Shown: positions 51,328 to 59,508 of the stretch, in pieces | Layout of the letters: each line of letters begins with the position of its first letter | How positions within the stretch are numbered: position 1 is the stretch's first letter | NCBI GenBank assembly: GCA_048498135.1 | Contig: JBEHYO010000002.1 | Coordinates: 1 to 64,000 of the forward strand | Source of the DNA: Dokdonella_A sp937902695 | GTDB lineage: Bacteria > Pseudomonadota > Gammaproteobacteria > Xanthomonadales > Rhodanobacteraceae | Length of the DNA: 64,000 nucleotides | Reading direction: 5' to 3' | Notes under the pieces: model-generated | Told to the model about the DNA's origin: nothing | What the model saw: only the letters and a program-made list of their open reading frames with translations | Databases searched by the model: none | Position numbers and translations under genes: made by a program

Positions 51328-52761
51328 TCACTCGAAACCGTCGGCGAAGATCGTGTCGCTCGAATAGATCGCGCTCGCGACCTGTCCCGGCGAGCCATCC
51401 TCGGCGCCGCTGCCGGTCATGCCCGCGACCTCGAGATAGAAGCGTGCGCCGCGCACGTCGAACGGCGCGCTCGCGCGCCAGCCGTTCGCGACGCGCGTCA
51501 TCGGTCCCACCGCCGCGAAGGCGACGCCGTCGGTCGAGTGCAGCAGCGTCGGCGCGGCGCCGAGCTCGGGGCCGTCGCCGAGGCGGTACCACGTGACGCC
51601 GACGCTCGCGCCGTCCGGCTGCACGACGAGCGCGCTCTTCGCGTAGTCGCCGGTCGCGACGCGCGCGACGTACTGGCGCGGCACCGAATCCGCCAGCGTG
51701 AAGTTGCCGACCGCGACGACCTTGCCGTCGGCCTGCGCCGCGATGCCGTAGACGAACCCGGCAGGGTTCGTTGCATCGAACGAGAGATGCACGTCGGCGA
51801 ACGACGCATCGAGCGAGCCGTCGGCGTCGAGCCGCGCGAGGGCGTGGTGCGGGACGCCGCCGACGTTGGCAAAGGTGCCGCCGATCAGGATCTTGCCGTT
51901 CGGCTGCAACGCGAACGAGTAGATCTCGCCGTCGGTCGCCGCGCTGCCGAAGCCGCCGACGGGCGTGCCGTTCGCGTCGAGCTTCATCATGAGGCCGGTG
52001 CCATTGTTGCTGAGATAGATCGAGCCGTCCGGCGCCACCGTCAGCGCTCCCGGCTGCGGTTCGATCGGCGCGGCGGGAAACGACGGGTCGAACGTTCCGT
52101 TCGCGGAGAAGCGCGCGAAGTAGAAGCGGTCGTTCTGGCCGCCGGCCTGCGAGAAGGCGCCACCGACGAGGACATCGCCATTGGCCTGGAGCGCGACGGC
52201 GTCGACGAGCGGGTCGCAGCAGAGTTCGGGATCGGCGAAGCTCGCGTCGAAGGCGCCGTTCGCGTCGAGCCGCGCGAGATAGTTCTGCGCATGCGCGCCG
52301 ATCGCGGTAAACGAGCCGCCGGCGAAGATGCGGCCGTCCGGCTGCAACGCGATGACCCAGACCGACTCGTTGAAGCCGGGATCGGCGAAGCTCGCGTCGA
52401 GCGAGCCGTCGGCGTTGAGCCGCGCCATCGAGTGGCGCGGCTGGCCGCCCACCTCGGTAAAGGCGCCGCCGATGAGGAGCTTTCCGTCCGGCGCCACGGC
52501 GACCGCGATGACGTTGCCGTTCACGTAGGGATCGCCGAACGTCTCGTCGACCGAGCCGTCGACATCGAGTCGTGCGACGCCGTGGCGGGTGTCGGTGCCG
52601 ACCTGGCTGAAGTTTCCGGTGATGAGCACCTTGCCGTCGGCCTGGATGGCCAGCGACGCCGGCGGTCCGAGCGGCGCCGGCGCATAGGCGTCGACGCTTT
52701 GCGCGGCCACGCCGCGGGCAACGACGAGCGAGGCCAATGTCGCGATGGCGAAATACCGCAT
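51328..52761 (-). CDS. Delta-60 repeat protein with IFADGFE C-terminus
   Basis: The 477-residue protein starts MRYFAIATLASLVVARGVAA, a signal peptide. It has repeats of about 55-60 residues (IQADGKVLITGNFSQVG ... RLDVDGSVDETFGDP; APDGKLLIGGAFTEVGG ... RLNADGSLDASFADP; and others), which form a predicted beta propeller (delta-60 repeat). A C-terminal beta region is followed by SSDTIFADGFE. The same tail closes the exported hydroxylase (16885) and cytochrome (19802) in this window. Probably secreted or surface-attached; function unknown. Confidence 0.88.
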   Translation of the reverse strand: MRYFAIATLASLVVARGVAAQSVDAYAPAPLGPPASLAIQADGKVLITGNFSQVGTDTRHGVARLDVDGSVDETFGDPYVNGNVIAVAVAPDGKLLIGGAFTEVGGQPRHSMARLNADGSLDASFADPGFNESVWVIALQPDGRIFAGGSFTAIGAHAQNYLARLDANGAFDASFADPELCCDPLVDAVALQANGDVLVGGAFSQAGGQNDRFYFARFSANGTFDPSFPAAPIEPQPGALTVAPDGSIYLSNNGTGLMMKLDANGTPVGGFGSAATDGEIYSFALQPNGKILIGGTFANVGGVPHHALARLDADGSLDASFADVHLSFDATNPAGFVYGIAAQADGKVVAVGNFTLADSVPRQYVARVATGDYAKSALVVQPDGASVGVTWYRLGDGPELGAAPTLLHSTDGVAFAAVGPMTRVANGWRASAPFDVRGARFYLEVAGMTGSGAEDGSPGQVASAIYSSDTIFADGFE

Positions 52762-52777
52762 GCAATACTCCTTGTGC

Positions 52778-53218
52778 TCAGGGTGTGTGCGCCGTGTCCT
52801 TTCTCAGCACGACGAAGCTGCCGCTCCACGCGTGGGCGTACGCGCTTGAGCGGATGTAGTTGCGATCGGATGCGACGTATTGCGCTTCGCCGGGACGGAT
52901 CTCGATCGTGACGTCGCCGCCGTCCTTCGCGCCGATCGCGCCGGCGTGGACGGCGGCGCTGCAGATCGACGAATCATCGGTATAGGGCCCCGAGCCGATG
53001 ACGCGGCTCGGCAGCGGCTTGCCCGGCGCGCAGTGGAAGAGATAGCGCTCGCCGTTCATTCCGCGAAGATCGAGGTCGAGCGGACTCGTTTGCCAGTCGA
53101 TCTCGGTCGAACGCATCGCTGCGGGCACGCGCTCGGCGCCGCCGGCATGCGCGATGGGCATCGATGCGGCTGACGCGAGCATGAAAGCAACGGCGGCGGG
53201 TCGTGTCCCTGCGTTCAA
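52778..53218 (-). CDS. Secreted LCCL-domain protein
   Basis: The 146-residue protein is read from a TTG start at 53218, with GAGGAG seven bases upstream. It begins MNAGTRPAAVAFMLASAASM, a signal peptide ending near AHAGG. The LCCL fold is seen in YLFHCAPGKPLPSRVIGSGP, YTDDSSICSAAVHAGAIGAK and GGDVTIEIRPGEAQYVASDR. Its cysteines pair in known domains. Bacterial members are uncharacterised; it lies 16 bp upstream of the delta-60 repeat gene, so the two are probably cotranscribed. Confidence 0.78.
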   Translation of the reverse strand: MNAGTRPAAVAFMLASAASMPIAHAGGAERVPAAMRSTEIDWQTSPLDLDLRGMNGERYLFHCAPGKPLPSRVIGSGPYTDDSSICSAAVHAGAIGAKDGGDVTIEIRPGEAQYVASDRNYIRSSAYAHAWSGSFVVLRKDTAHTP

Positions 53219-53228
53219 GGCCGTCTCC

Positions 53229-53899
53229 TCAGCGCACGCGCGCGGTGCCGAACGCGATGAACGCGTGCGCCTGGAACGCGAAGAACGCGAGCTGGAAGGC
53301 CACGACGAACGCGCCGCCGGCCCAGGCGAGCGTCGGATGGATGCGCCGCTTGCGCGCCGCGTCGATCGCGATGCAGGCGACGACGAACGCATCGAGTCCG
53401 AGCAGGATCACGCCGTTGCTCATGAACGACACCGGCAGGCGCGACAGCACGGACGGCAGCATGCAGGCGATCGTCATCAGCATCAGCCGCTTGTGCACGT
53501 CGGTGCGGCGGCCGCGTGCACCGTCGTCACGGAGCCCGTGACGACGACCAGCACCGCCCAGCACGCCGCGAGCACGCCGAGGCGCCGGTGCCACTGCACG
53601 CGACGCGCGGCGACGAGCCCTGACTGGATCGCCAGCAGCACGACCCAACCGCTCATGGCCGCACCGTGCACGTGCAGCAGCACCGGCGTGCCGAACCACA
53701 GCTTGAAGAAGTAGGTCCGCGCAAAGACCCACACGACCAGCGCGAGGAAGACGACGTCGCGCCGAGATAGAAGCCGCGTTCCGGGCTCGCCCGGCCCCGG
53801 CCGATTCCCGCGATCGCGTTCATCTTCGGTCCTCCCCGGCCTGCGGTCCGGCGGACGCACGATCGCGTTGCCGCCCGACGTCGTCGTCTCCGATCGCAT
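53229..53899 (-). pseudogene. Frameshifted membrane protein gene
   Basis: Two overlapping minus-strand frames read as halves of one four- to five-helix membrane protein. The first (53483-53899) has VVFLALVVWVFARTYFFKLW, HVHGAAMSGWVVLLAIQSGL and ACWAVLVVVTGSVTTVHAAA. Then it ends in TCTSG. The second continues in another frame from about 53510 as DVHKRLMLMTIACMLPSVLS, GVILLGLDAFVVACIAIDAA and TLAWAGGAFVVAFQLAFFAF. A single-base shift near 53490-53520 explains this. It may be a real mutation or a sequencing error. Its start is uncertain. Confidence 0.65.
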
Positions 53900-53966
53900 G
53901 GGTTTTTTCTGGCAGAATTCCTGCCGATCGTTCCTGCCGTGGGGCGCGCGCGTGTCGGCGACGGAA

Positions 53967-56765
53967 ATGCCGATCTACCGGTTTGCCGGGTGCGAGCTCG
54001 ATCCCGCCGAGCGGCGCCTGATCGCGCACGGTCATCCCGTGACGCTGACGCCGAAAGTCTTCGATACGCTCGTGTTGCTCGTCGAGCATGCCGGCCGCGT
54101 CGTCAGCAAGGACGAGCTGATGGCCGCGCTCTGGCCGCGGGGATTCGTCCACGAGTCGAACCTGACCAAGCACATCTGGCTGATCCGCAAGGCGCTCGGC
54201 GACAGCGAGCACGACGCGCGCTGCATCGAGACGGTGCCCAAGCTCGGCTACCGGTTCATCGCGCCGGTGGAAGCAGGCGCGCGCATCGACATGCCGGTCC
54301 ATGTCGCCGCGGCGCCGGCTTCGGCTCCGGCGACAGATGCCGCGCCGGTGCGTGCGGAAGCGGTCGAGCATGGCGCGGCACCGCACGCGCTCGGTCGTCG
54401 CCGCGCATACCGGGCTGCGCTCGCGGTCGCGGCGTTGATCGCGTTCATCGCACTCGCATGGCGTTTCACGCGCCGCGAGGACGCGGCGATGCCGCCTCGC
54501 GCCGGCACCGCCGTCGCGATCGTCGATTTCAACAACCTCTCGCAGAACGCGAAGGACGCATGGCTCGGCCCCGCACTGGTCGAGATGCTCGGTGCCGAGA
54601 TGGCGCTCGGCGATCACGTGTTCGTGCTGCCCGACGAGATCGTGCGGCCGGCGCGTGCCGGCCTTTCGGTTTCGCCCTCGGGCGGTTACGCGTCACAGAG
54701 CCTCGCGACGCTGAAGAAGCGCGTCGGCGCCGACTACGTGCTGAGCGGCAGCTACCTCGTCAGTGGCGCGGCCGATGCGCCGACGCTGCGCATCGATCTT
54801 GCCCTGCAGGATGCCGCGACGGGCAACGCGGTCGCCAGCATCTCGCAGTCAGGCGCGGTCGCCGATCTTTCGGCCGTCGCCACGCGCACCGGCGCCGCGC
54901 TTCGCAGTGCCGCAGGTTTCCGGCCCGCGAGCGCCGCTGCGCTGCAGTCGATCGCAAACGCGCAGCCGCCGAACCTCGATGTGGCGCGTCGCGTCGGCTT
55001 CGCGCTCGATGCGCTGCATCGCAACGATCCCGCACGCGCGCGCGACGAGCTGCTCGATGCGATCGCCGAGGCGCCGGGCTACGCGCCGGCATACAGCTAT
55101 CTCGCGCAGGCCTGGTCGGCACTCGGCTACGGCGCGAAAGCGGCGGCCGCGGCGGAGCAGGCGGCCGCGCATGCCGAAGGATTGCCCGAGGAGCAGCGGC
55201 TGCTGATCGAAGTGCAGCGGCAGGCGGCGCGGCACGCGTGGCAGAAGGCAGCCGAGGCCGCGCGCGCGCTCGTCGCGCTGAAACCCGAGAATCCCGACTA
55301 CCGCTTGCGCGAGATCCAGATGCGGCTCGCCGCGATCGACGTCGCCGGCGCGGATGCGGCGCTCGCCGAGCTGCGCAAGCTTCCGGATGCCGCGGCCGAT
55401 CCGCGCGTCGAGCTCGCGGCGGCCGACATCGACGCCGCGCGCGATGACGTCAAGGGCGCGGCCGCGCACGCGCGCCAGGCGCTCGCGCTTGCCGGCTCGC
55501 GCGACGTGCCGGGCGAGATCGCCGACGCGGACATGCGGCTCGGCATGGCGCTGTTCCATCTCGGCGACAGCGCGGCGGCGGAGAAGGCGCTCCGCGAGGC
55601 GATCGCGGCGTATCAGCGCAACGGCAATCCGCACGGCGAGGCGTCGGCGCGCCAGGGTCTCGGCAAGAACTTCGCCTCGGCGAACCAGGGCGATGCGGCG
55701 CGCGAGCAATACCAGCGCGCGATGGCGATCTACCAGAGCATCGGCGATCTCGGCGGCATGACCGCGGCCTACACCGATCTCTCGCGCATGTTGTGGAACG
55801 CGGGCGATCGCGACGGCGCCGCCGCGGCAGCGCGCCGCGTGCTCGAGCTCAGCCGCGAAACCGGCGACGCCGCGATGCAGAAATGGGGCCTGCAAGCGAT
55901 CGCGACGGCCGATTCCGACGAGTCCGCGAGCGAGGACGTCGTGCACGAATACCAGGAAGCGATGGCGATCGGCGAGAAACTCGGCGATGAATCGGGCAAC
56001 GTCTGGGCGATCGCGAACTACGCCGACGTGCTGCGCCTGCGCGGCGACCTGGCCGAAGCCGACGCCGTCTGCAAGCGGGGCAAGGAGATCGTCAAGCCGA
56101 TCGGCGATCCGCAGTTCGCATTGATCATGACGTTCAACTGCGCCGAGGTCACGCTCGACCGCGGCGACGTCGCGGCCGCCGAAACGGCGTTCGCGCAAAC
56201 GATGGCGCTCGCGAAGACCTCGAACGACACGGTCATGCAACCCAACATCGAACTGACGCTCGCGCAGATCGACATGGCCCGGCATCGCTGGAGCGAGGCG
56301 CGCGCACGGCTCGAAGGCGCGGCAGAAGCGTTCACGAAGGCAGAGGCCAACACCGGCGCGGCCGATGCCGAGGCGTTCCTTGCGCTGACGGCCGACGCGC
56401 TCGGCGACACCGCGGCCCGCGATCGCGCGGTCGCGCGGGCGAAGGACCTGCGTCGCGGCATCAACGCGCGCCAGGAAGTGCTCGCGGTCGATTTCGCGCT
56501 CGCCGTGCTGCGCGCGCGTGCCGGCGAGCCCAAGGCGATCGCCGAGCTCGAAGCGCTCGCCGACGACGCGGAGCACCGCAACTGGCTCGGCTGGGCGCTC
56601 GAATACCGGCTGGCGGCCGTGGAGACGCTGCGAGGCGAGCATCGCGATGTCGACGCGGACGCGCTGGCGGCCGAAGTCGCTGCGAAGGCGCACGAGAAGG
56701 GGTTCGGCTGGGTGCTGGCGCGACTCGATGCGCCGACGAAGGCCACGGCCGCATCGCCGCACTGA
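53967..56765 (+). CDS. CadC-like membrane transcription regulator with TPR sensor domain
   Basis: The 932-residue protein begins with an OmpR-type winged helix (about 1-100; FAGCELDPAERRLIAHGHPV, VTLTPKVFDTLVLLVEHAGR, ETVPKLGYRFIAP). After a linker a transmembrane helix follows (about 148-166; YRAALAVAALIAFIALAWRF). A TolB-N-like segment lies at about 180-290, and tetratricopeptide-like helical repeats extend from about 310 to the end. The design places a DNA-binding domain in the cytoplasm and a protein-binding TPR superhelix in the periplasm. Start chosen at ATG 53967; upstream in-frame ATGs lack domain sequence. Confidence 0.88.
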   Translation: MPIYRFAGCELDPAERRLIAHGHPVTLTPKVFDTLVLLVEHAGRVVSKDELMAALWPRGFVHESNLTKHIWLIRKALGDSEHDARCIETVPKLGYRFIAPVEAGARIDMPVHVAAAPASAPATDAAPVRAEAVEHGAAPHALGRRRAYRAALAVAALIAFIALAWRFTRREDAAMPPRAGTAVAIVDFNNLSQNAKDAWLGPALVEMLGAEMALGDHVFVLPDEIVRPARAGLSVSPSGGYASQSLATLKKRVGADYVLSGSYLVSGAADAPTLRIDLALQDAATGNAVASISQSGAVADLSAVATRTGAALRSAAGFRPASAAALQSIANAQPPNLDVARRVGFALDALHRNDPARARDELLDAIAEAPGYAPAYSYLAQAWSALGYGAKAAAAAEQAAAHAEGLPEEQRLLIEVQRQAARHAWQKAAEAARALVALKPENPDYRLREIQMRLAAIDVAGADAALAELRKLPDAAADPRVELAAADIDAARDDVKGAAAHARQALALAGSRDVPGEIADADMRLGMALFHLGDSAAAEKALREAIAAYQRNGNPHGEASARQGLGKNFASANQGDAAREQYQRAMAIYQSIGDLGGMTAAYTDLSRMLWNAGDRDGAAAAARRVLELSRETGDAAMQKWGLQAIATADSDESASEDVVHEYQEAMAIGEKLGDESGNVWAIANYADVLRLRGDLAEADAVCKRGKEIVKPIGDPQFALIMTFNCAEVTLDRGDVAAAETAFAQTMALAKTSNDTVMQPNIELTLAQIDMARHRWSEARARLEGAAEAFTKAEANTGAADAEAFLALTADALGDTAARDRAVARAKDLRRGINARQEVLAVDFALAVLRARAGEPKAIAELEALADDAEHRNWLGWALEYRLAAVETLRGEHRDVDADALAAEVAAKAHEKGFGWVLARLDAPTKATAASPH

Positions 56766-56805
56766 GCGCGAGGCGCCCGAAACGTCGTGCGTGGGCGCGG
56801 CGCGC

Positions 56806-57456
56806 CTACATCTCGCGATCGCCGATCAGCACGACGTCGGCGGGGCGCTGCGCGAACAGGCCGACGGTGACGACGCCGGCGATCTGGTTGAGATCGCGCT
56901 CCATCGCGACCGGATCGGCGATCTGCCAGCCGTGCACGTCGAGGATCGCGTTGCCGTTGTCGGTGACGAGATGTTCGCGCCAGACGGGGTTGCCGCCGCG
57001 CCGCACGATCTCGCGCGAAACGTATCTGCGCGCCATCGGGATCACTTCGATCGGCAGCGGGAACCTGCCGAGCACGTCGACGCGCTTGGCCGGGTCGATG
57101 ATGCAGACGAACTTCGTCGCGACCGCGGCGATGACCTTCTCGCGCGTCAACGCGCCGCCGCCGCCCTTGATGAGGCATTTCCGGCCGTCGCACTCGTCCG
57201 CGCCGTCGACGTAGACGGGAATCGCGTCGACTTCGTTGAGATCGAGCACGCGGATGCCGTGCGCGGCGAGCTGGCGCGTCGACTGCTCTGAGCTCGACAC
57301 GGTGCCGTCGATCCGGTCCTTGCGCTCGGCGAGCGCATCGATGAAGTGCTTGACGGTCGAACCGGTGCCGACGCCGACGATGCGCGCGCCATCGAGGTAG
57401 CGGAGCGCGGCTCGCGCGGCGAGGCGCTTCAGCTCGTCCTGCGTCATCGTTGTCAT
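56806..57456 (-). CDS. rpiA: Ribose-5-phosphate isomerase A
   Basis: The 216-residue enzyme interconverts ribose-5-phosphate and ribulose-5-phosphate. VGVGTGSTVKHFIDAL (about 27-42), the VDGADECDGRKCLIKGGGGA active-site loop (about 80-100) and a conserved ILDVHGW are present. It complements the pentose phosphate genes at 24-35 kb. It is followed upstream on the same strand by the EVE and ygfA genes, with gaps of 10 and 3 bp. Confidence 0.96.
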   Translation of the reverse strand: MTTMTQDELKRLAARAALRYLDGARIVGVGTGSTVKHFIDALAERKDRIDGTVSSSEQSTRQLAAHGIRVLDLNEVDAIPVYVDGADECDGRKCLIKGGGGALTREKVIAAVATKFVCIIDPAKRVDVLGRFPLPIEVIPMARRYVSREIVRRGGNPVWREHLVTDNGNAILDVHGWQIADPVAMERDLNQIAGVVTVGLFAQRPADVVLIGDREM

Positions 57457-57466
57457 GCGGGTTCCG

Positions 57467-57916
57467 TCATTCGAGTCCGAGAATGAAATCCCACTGCGTC
57501 TTCGTCACCGGCAGCACCGAAAGCCGGTTGCCGCGCGCGAGCAGCGCGAAACCTGCGAGCTCGATGCGATCCTTGAGCTCCGACAGCGCAACCACACGCT
57601 TCAGCTTGCGCTTGAACCTGACGTCGACGAGCGACCAGCGCGGCTCCTCGCGCTTGCTCGCGGCGTCATAGTAATCGCTCTTCCTGTCGAACTGAGTCGG
57701 ATCGGGATACGCGGCCTGCGCGACCTCGGCGATGCCGGCGACGCCGGGCACCTCGCAGCTCGAGTGATAGAAGAGGACGCCGTCGCCCGCCTGCATTTCG
57801 CGCATGAAGTTGCGCGCCTGATAGTTGCGCACGCCGGTCCACGGCTCGACCTTCTTCCTCGCCAGATCGTCGATCGAGAACTCGTCCGGCTCGGTTTTCA
57901 TCAGCCAGTAGCGCAT
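57467..57916 (-). CDS. EVE-domain protein
   Basis: The 149-residue protein is a single EVE domain. MRYWLMKTEPDEFSIDDLAR, PWTGVRNYQARNFMREMQAG and DGVLFYHSSCEVPGVAGIAEV are typical, with WSLVDVRFKRKLKRVVAL and the RLSVLPVTKTQWDFILGL end. EVE is a PUA/YTH-like fold that binds modified nucleobases in DNA or RNA. Its gene is 3 bp from ygfA and 10 bp from rpiA. Confidence 0.93.
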   Translation of the reverse strand: MRYWLMKTEPDEFSIDDLARKKVEPWTGVRNYQARNFMREMQAGDGVLFYHSSCEVPGVAGIAEVAQAAYPDPTQFDRKSDYYDAASKREEPRWSLVDVRFKRKLKRVVALSELKDRIELAGFALLARGNRLSVLPVTKTQWDFILGLE

Positions 57917-57919
57917 GCG

Positions 57920-58525
57920 TCAGGTATCCGGATTCGTGAAATCGATCAGCTCGCGCTCGGTCGCGACATAGTCGAGGGGCACGTCCCAGTCGCGCGGCTC
58001 GATGCGCTCGATCTCCTGCAGAGCGTAGCCGATGCCGACCAGCAGCGGCTTGGAAGGCCGTTCGAGGTCGCGCAGGTACTCGAATGCGCGATCGTAATAG
58101 CCGCCGCCGAAGCCGAGCCGGTGGCCGTGCCGGTCGAAGCCGAGCAGCGGCACGAGCACGACATCCATTGCGTCGGGCGCGAGACGCGGATGCGCCGTGC
58201 CGGTCGGCTCGGGAATGCCGAAGCGGTTCGGCGCGACGTCGATGCCGGGCCACCACGGCGCGAAGCGGAGGCGCTTCTGATCGTCGATCACAGGCAGGTG
58301 ATAGGTCTGCCCGCGACTACGCAGGCCGCCGACGATGCCGGAGAGCGGGAGCTCGCCGGCGACGGCCCAGTAGCCGGCGATGTTCGCATCGGTGAGGAAC
58401 TCGGGGATCGCTTCGAGCTGCGCGACGAGCGCCGTCGAAGCCGCGATGCGTTCGCTTGCGGGTATTGCGGCGCGCTTCTCGCGCAGTAGAGCGCGTTGCG
58501 CAGTGCGTTGCTTTGAATCGGGCAA
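57920..58525 (-). CDS. ygfA: 5-formyltetrahydrofolate cyclo-ligase
   Basis: The 201-residue enzyme recycles 5-formyl-THF to 5,10-methenyl-THF using ATP. RTAQRALLREKRAAIPASER at the N-terminus, PGIDVAPNRFGIPEPTG and VLVPLLGFDRHGHRLGFGGG followed by YYDRAFEYL are the ATP- and substrate-binding signatures. It lies just downstream of 6S RNA on the same strand, as in enterobacteria. Confidence 0.94.
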   Translation of the reverse strand: MPDSKQRTAQRALLREKRAAIPASERIAASTALVAQLEAIPEFLTDANIAGYWAVAGELPLSGIVGGLRSRGQTYHLPVIDDQKRLRFAPWWPGIDVAPNRFGIPEPTGTAHPRLAPDAMDVVLVPLLGFDRHGHRLGFGGGYYDRAFEYLRDLERPSKPLLVGIGYALQEIERIEPRDWDVPLDYVATERELIDFTNPDT

Positions 58526-58663
58526 AGCAGAGCTCCCGACGAAGCGTGCTGTTGATTGAATCCGCGGCCATGGACGGCCGCATCCGGACTACAAGAGAGA
58601 GGCCGCGCTTGCGATGAAGTCAGCGTCGCGCCGAAGCGGCGATCCCGGATGGATCGCACAAGC

Positions 58664-58853
58664 AAAAGCATCCTCCGCGGTGGCGGTGCGCATCGAACGA
58701 CCTTGAACCGTGGGTTCAGGTGGGAGAGCCGGCACAGCCTTCAGGCTTTCCGCACATGGCGGACATGCACACCAGCTGCGATGACTGACCCGGGTCGTCT
58801 ATAGGTACAAGGCAATATGTAAGAGTGCGCTGTCGCGCACCGCAGAGGACACC
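58664..58853 (-). ncRNA. ssrS: 6S RNA
   Basis: The minus-strand RNA lies between zapA and ygfA, the conserved location of 6S RNA. Its ends pair: 5' TCCTCTGCGGTGCGC with 3' GCGCACCGCCACCGCGGAGGA, giving a 9-bp perfect stem GCGGTGCGC/GCGCACCGC plus TCCTC/GAGGA. The 3' arm contains the family hairpin CCTGAACCCACGGTTCAAGG, close to the E. coli CCTTGAACCAAGGGTTCAAGG. The length of about 190 nt matches. 6S RNA binds sigma-70 RNA polymerase in stationary phase. Exact ends are estimates. Confidence 0.82.
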
Positions 58854-58857
58854 GTGG

Positions 58858-59160
58858 CTATTGTAGTGAGCCGGGGAACGCGCGTTCAAGCTTCGCGTTG
58901 ATCGCTTGCAGATGATGTGCCAGCGCGGCGGTATCGTTATTTTCGCGTTGCTTCGCGCCGAGAAGCTCGTGCGCGATCGTCAGCGCCGCCAGAACGGCGA
59001 TGCGATCGAGATTCGCCGAGCGTGCGCCGGCGCGGATCTCGCGCATCTTCCCGTCGAGGAAGCTCGCCGCAGCGACGAGGCCGGGGCGTTCATCGGGCGT
59101 GCATGCGATCAGGTATTCGCGATCCAGGATTGAAACCGAGACCGGTTCGCTTGCACTCAT
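58858..59160 (-). CDS. zapA: Cell division protein ZapA
   Basis: The 100-residue protein begins MSASEPVSVSILDREYLIAC and has the DERPGLVAAASFLDGKMREI helix. NLDRIAVLAALTIAHELLGA and a coiled-coil C-terminus follow. ZapA bundles FtsZ protofilaments at the division site. It sits between the ZapB-like gene (3 bp upstream) and 6S RNA. Confidence 0.93.
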   Translation of the reverse strand: MSASEPVSVSILDREYLIACTPDERPGLVAAASFLDGKMREIRAGARSANLDRIAVLAALTIAHELLGAKQRENNDTAALAHHLQAINAKLERAFPGSLQ

Positions 59161-59163
59161 CGT

Positions 59164-59382
59164 CTACCCGTGATTCTGTTCCAGCGATTTCAGGCGCAGG
59201 ATCATCGCTTCCACGCGCGAGCGCGCCTGCTCGTTGCGCGCGAGCAGCTGCGCGCGCTCGGTCGCGAGCTGCTCCTGGCTGTGGCGCAGGCTGCGGTTCT
59301 CTTCCTGCAGCGTGCGGCATAGCTCCAGCAGCCGGTCGACCCGGTCGCCAATCGAAACCAGCGTCTGCTCGTGCCCGGACAT
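59164..59382 (-). CDS. TIGR02449 family coiled-coil protein (ZapB-like)
   Basis: The 72-residue protein is one continuous coiled coil (VDRLLELCRTLQEENRSLRH, then QLATERAQLLARNEQARSRV). Length, heptads and its position 3 bp before zapA match the TIGR02449 family, thought to act in cell division like ZapB. Confidence 0.85.
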   Translation of the reverse strand: MSGHEQTLVSIGDRVDRLLELCRTLQEENRSLRHSQEQLATERAQLLARNEQARSRVEAMILRLKSLEQNHG

Positions 59383-59508
59383 GGTGGCAAATATAGCATC
59401 AAGATTTGTGTGGAAGAGAAGTGCAATTTCCCGGTTCGAGCGACGAAAACCCGCGGCCGGTAGCCCGCGGCCGGCGGGCGGTTCAGCCTCGCTCCGCCGC
59501 GGCCTGCG

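Noticed and set aside
48510..51398. A 962-codon minus-strand frame spanning the beta-helix and protease genes
   Set aside because: Low-complexity Arg/Ala translation crossing two well-supported genes on opposite strands.
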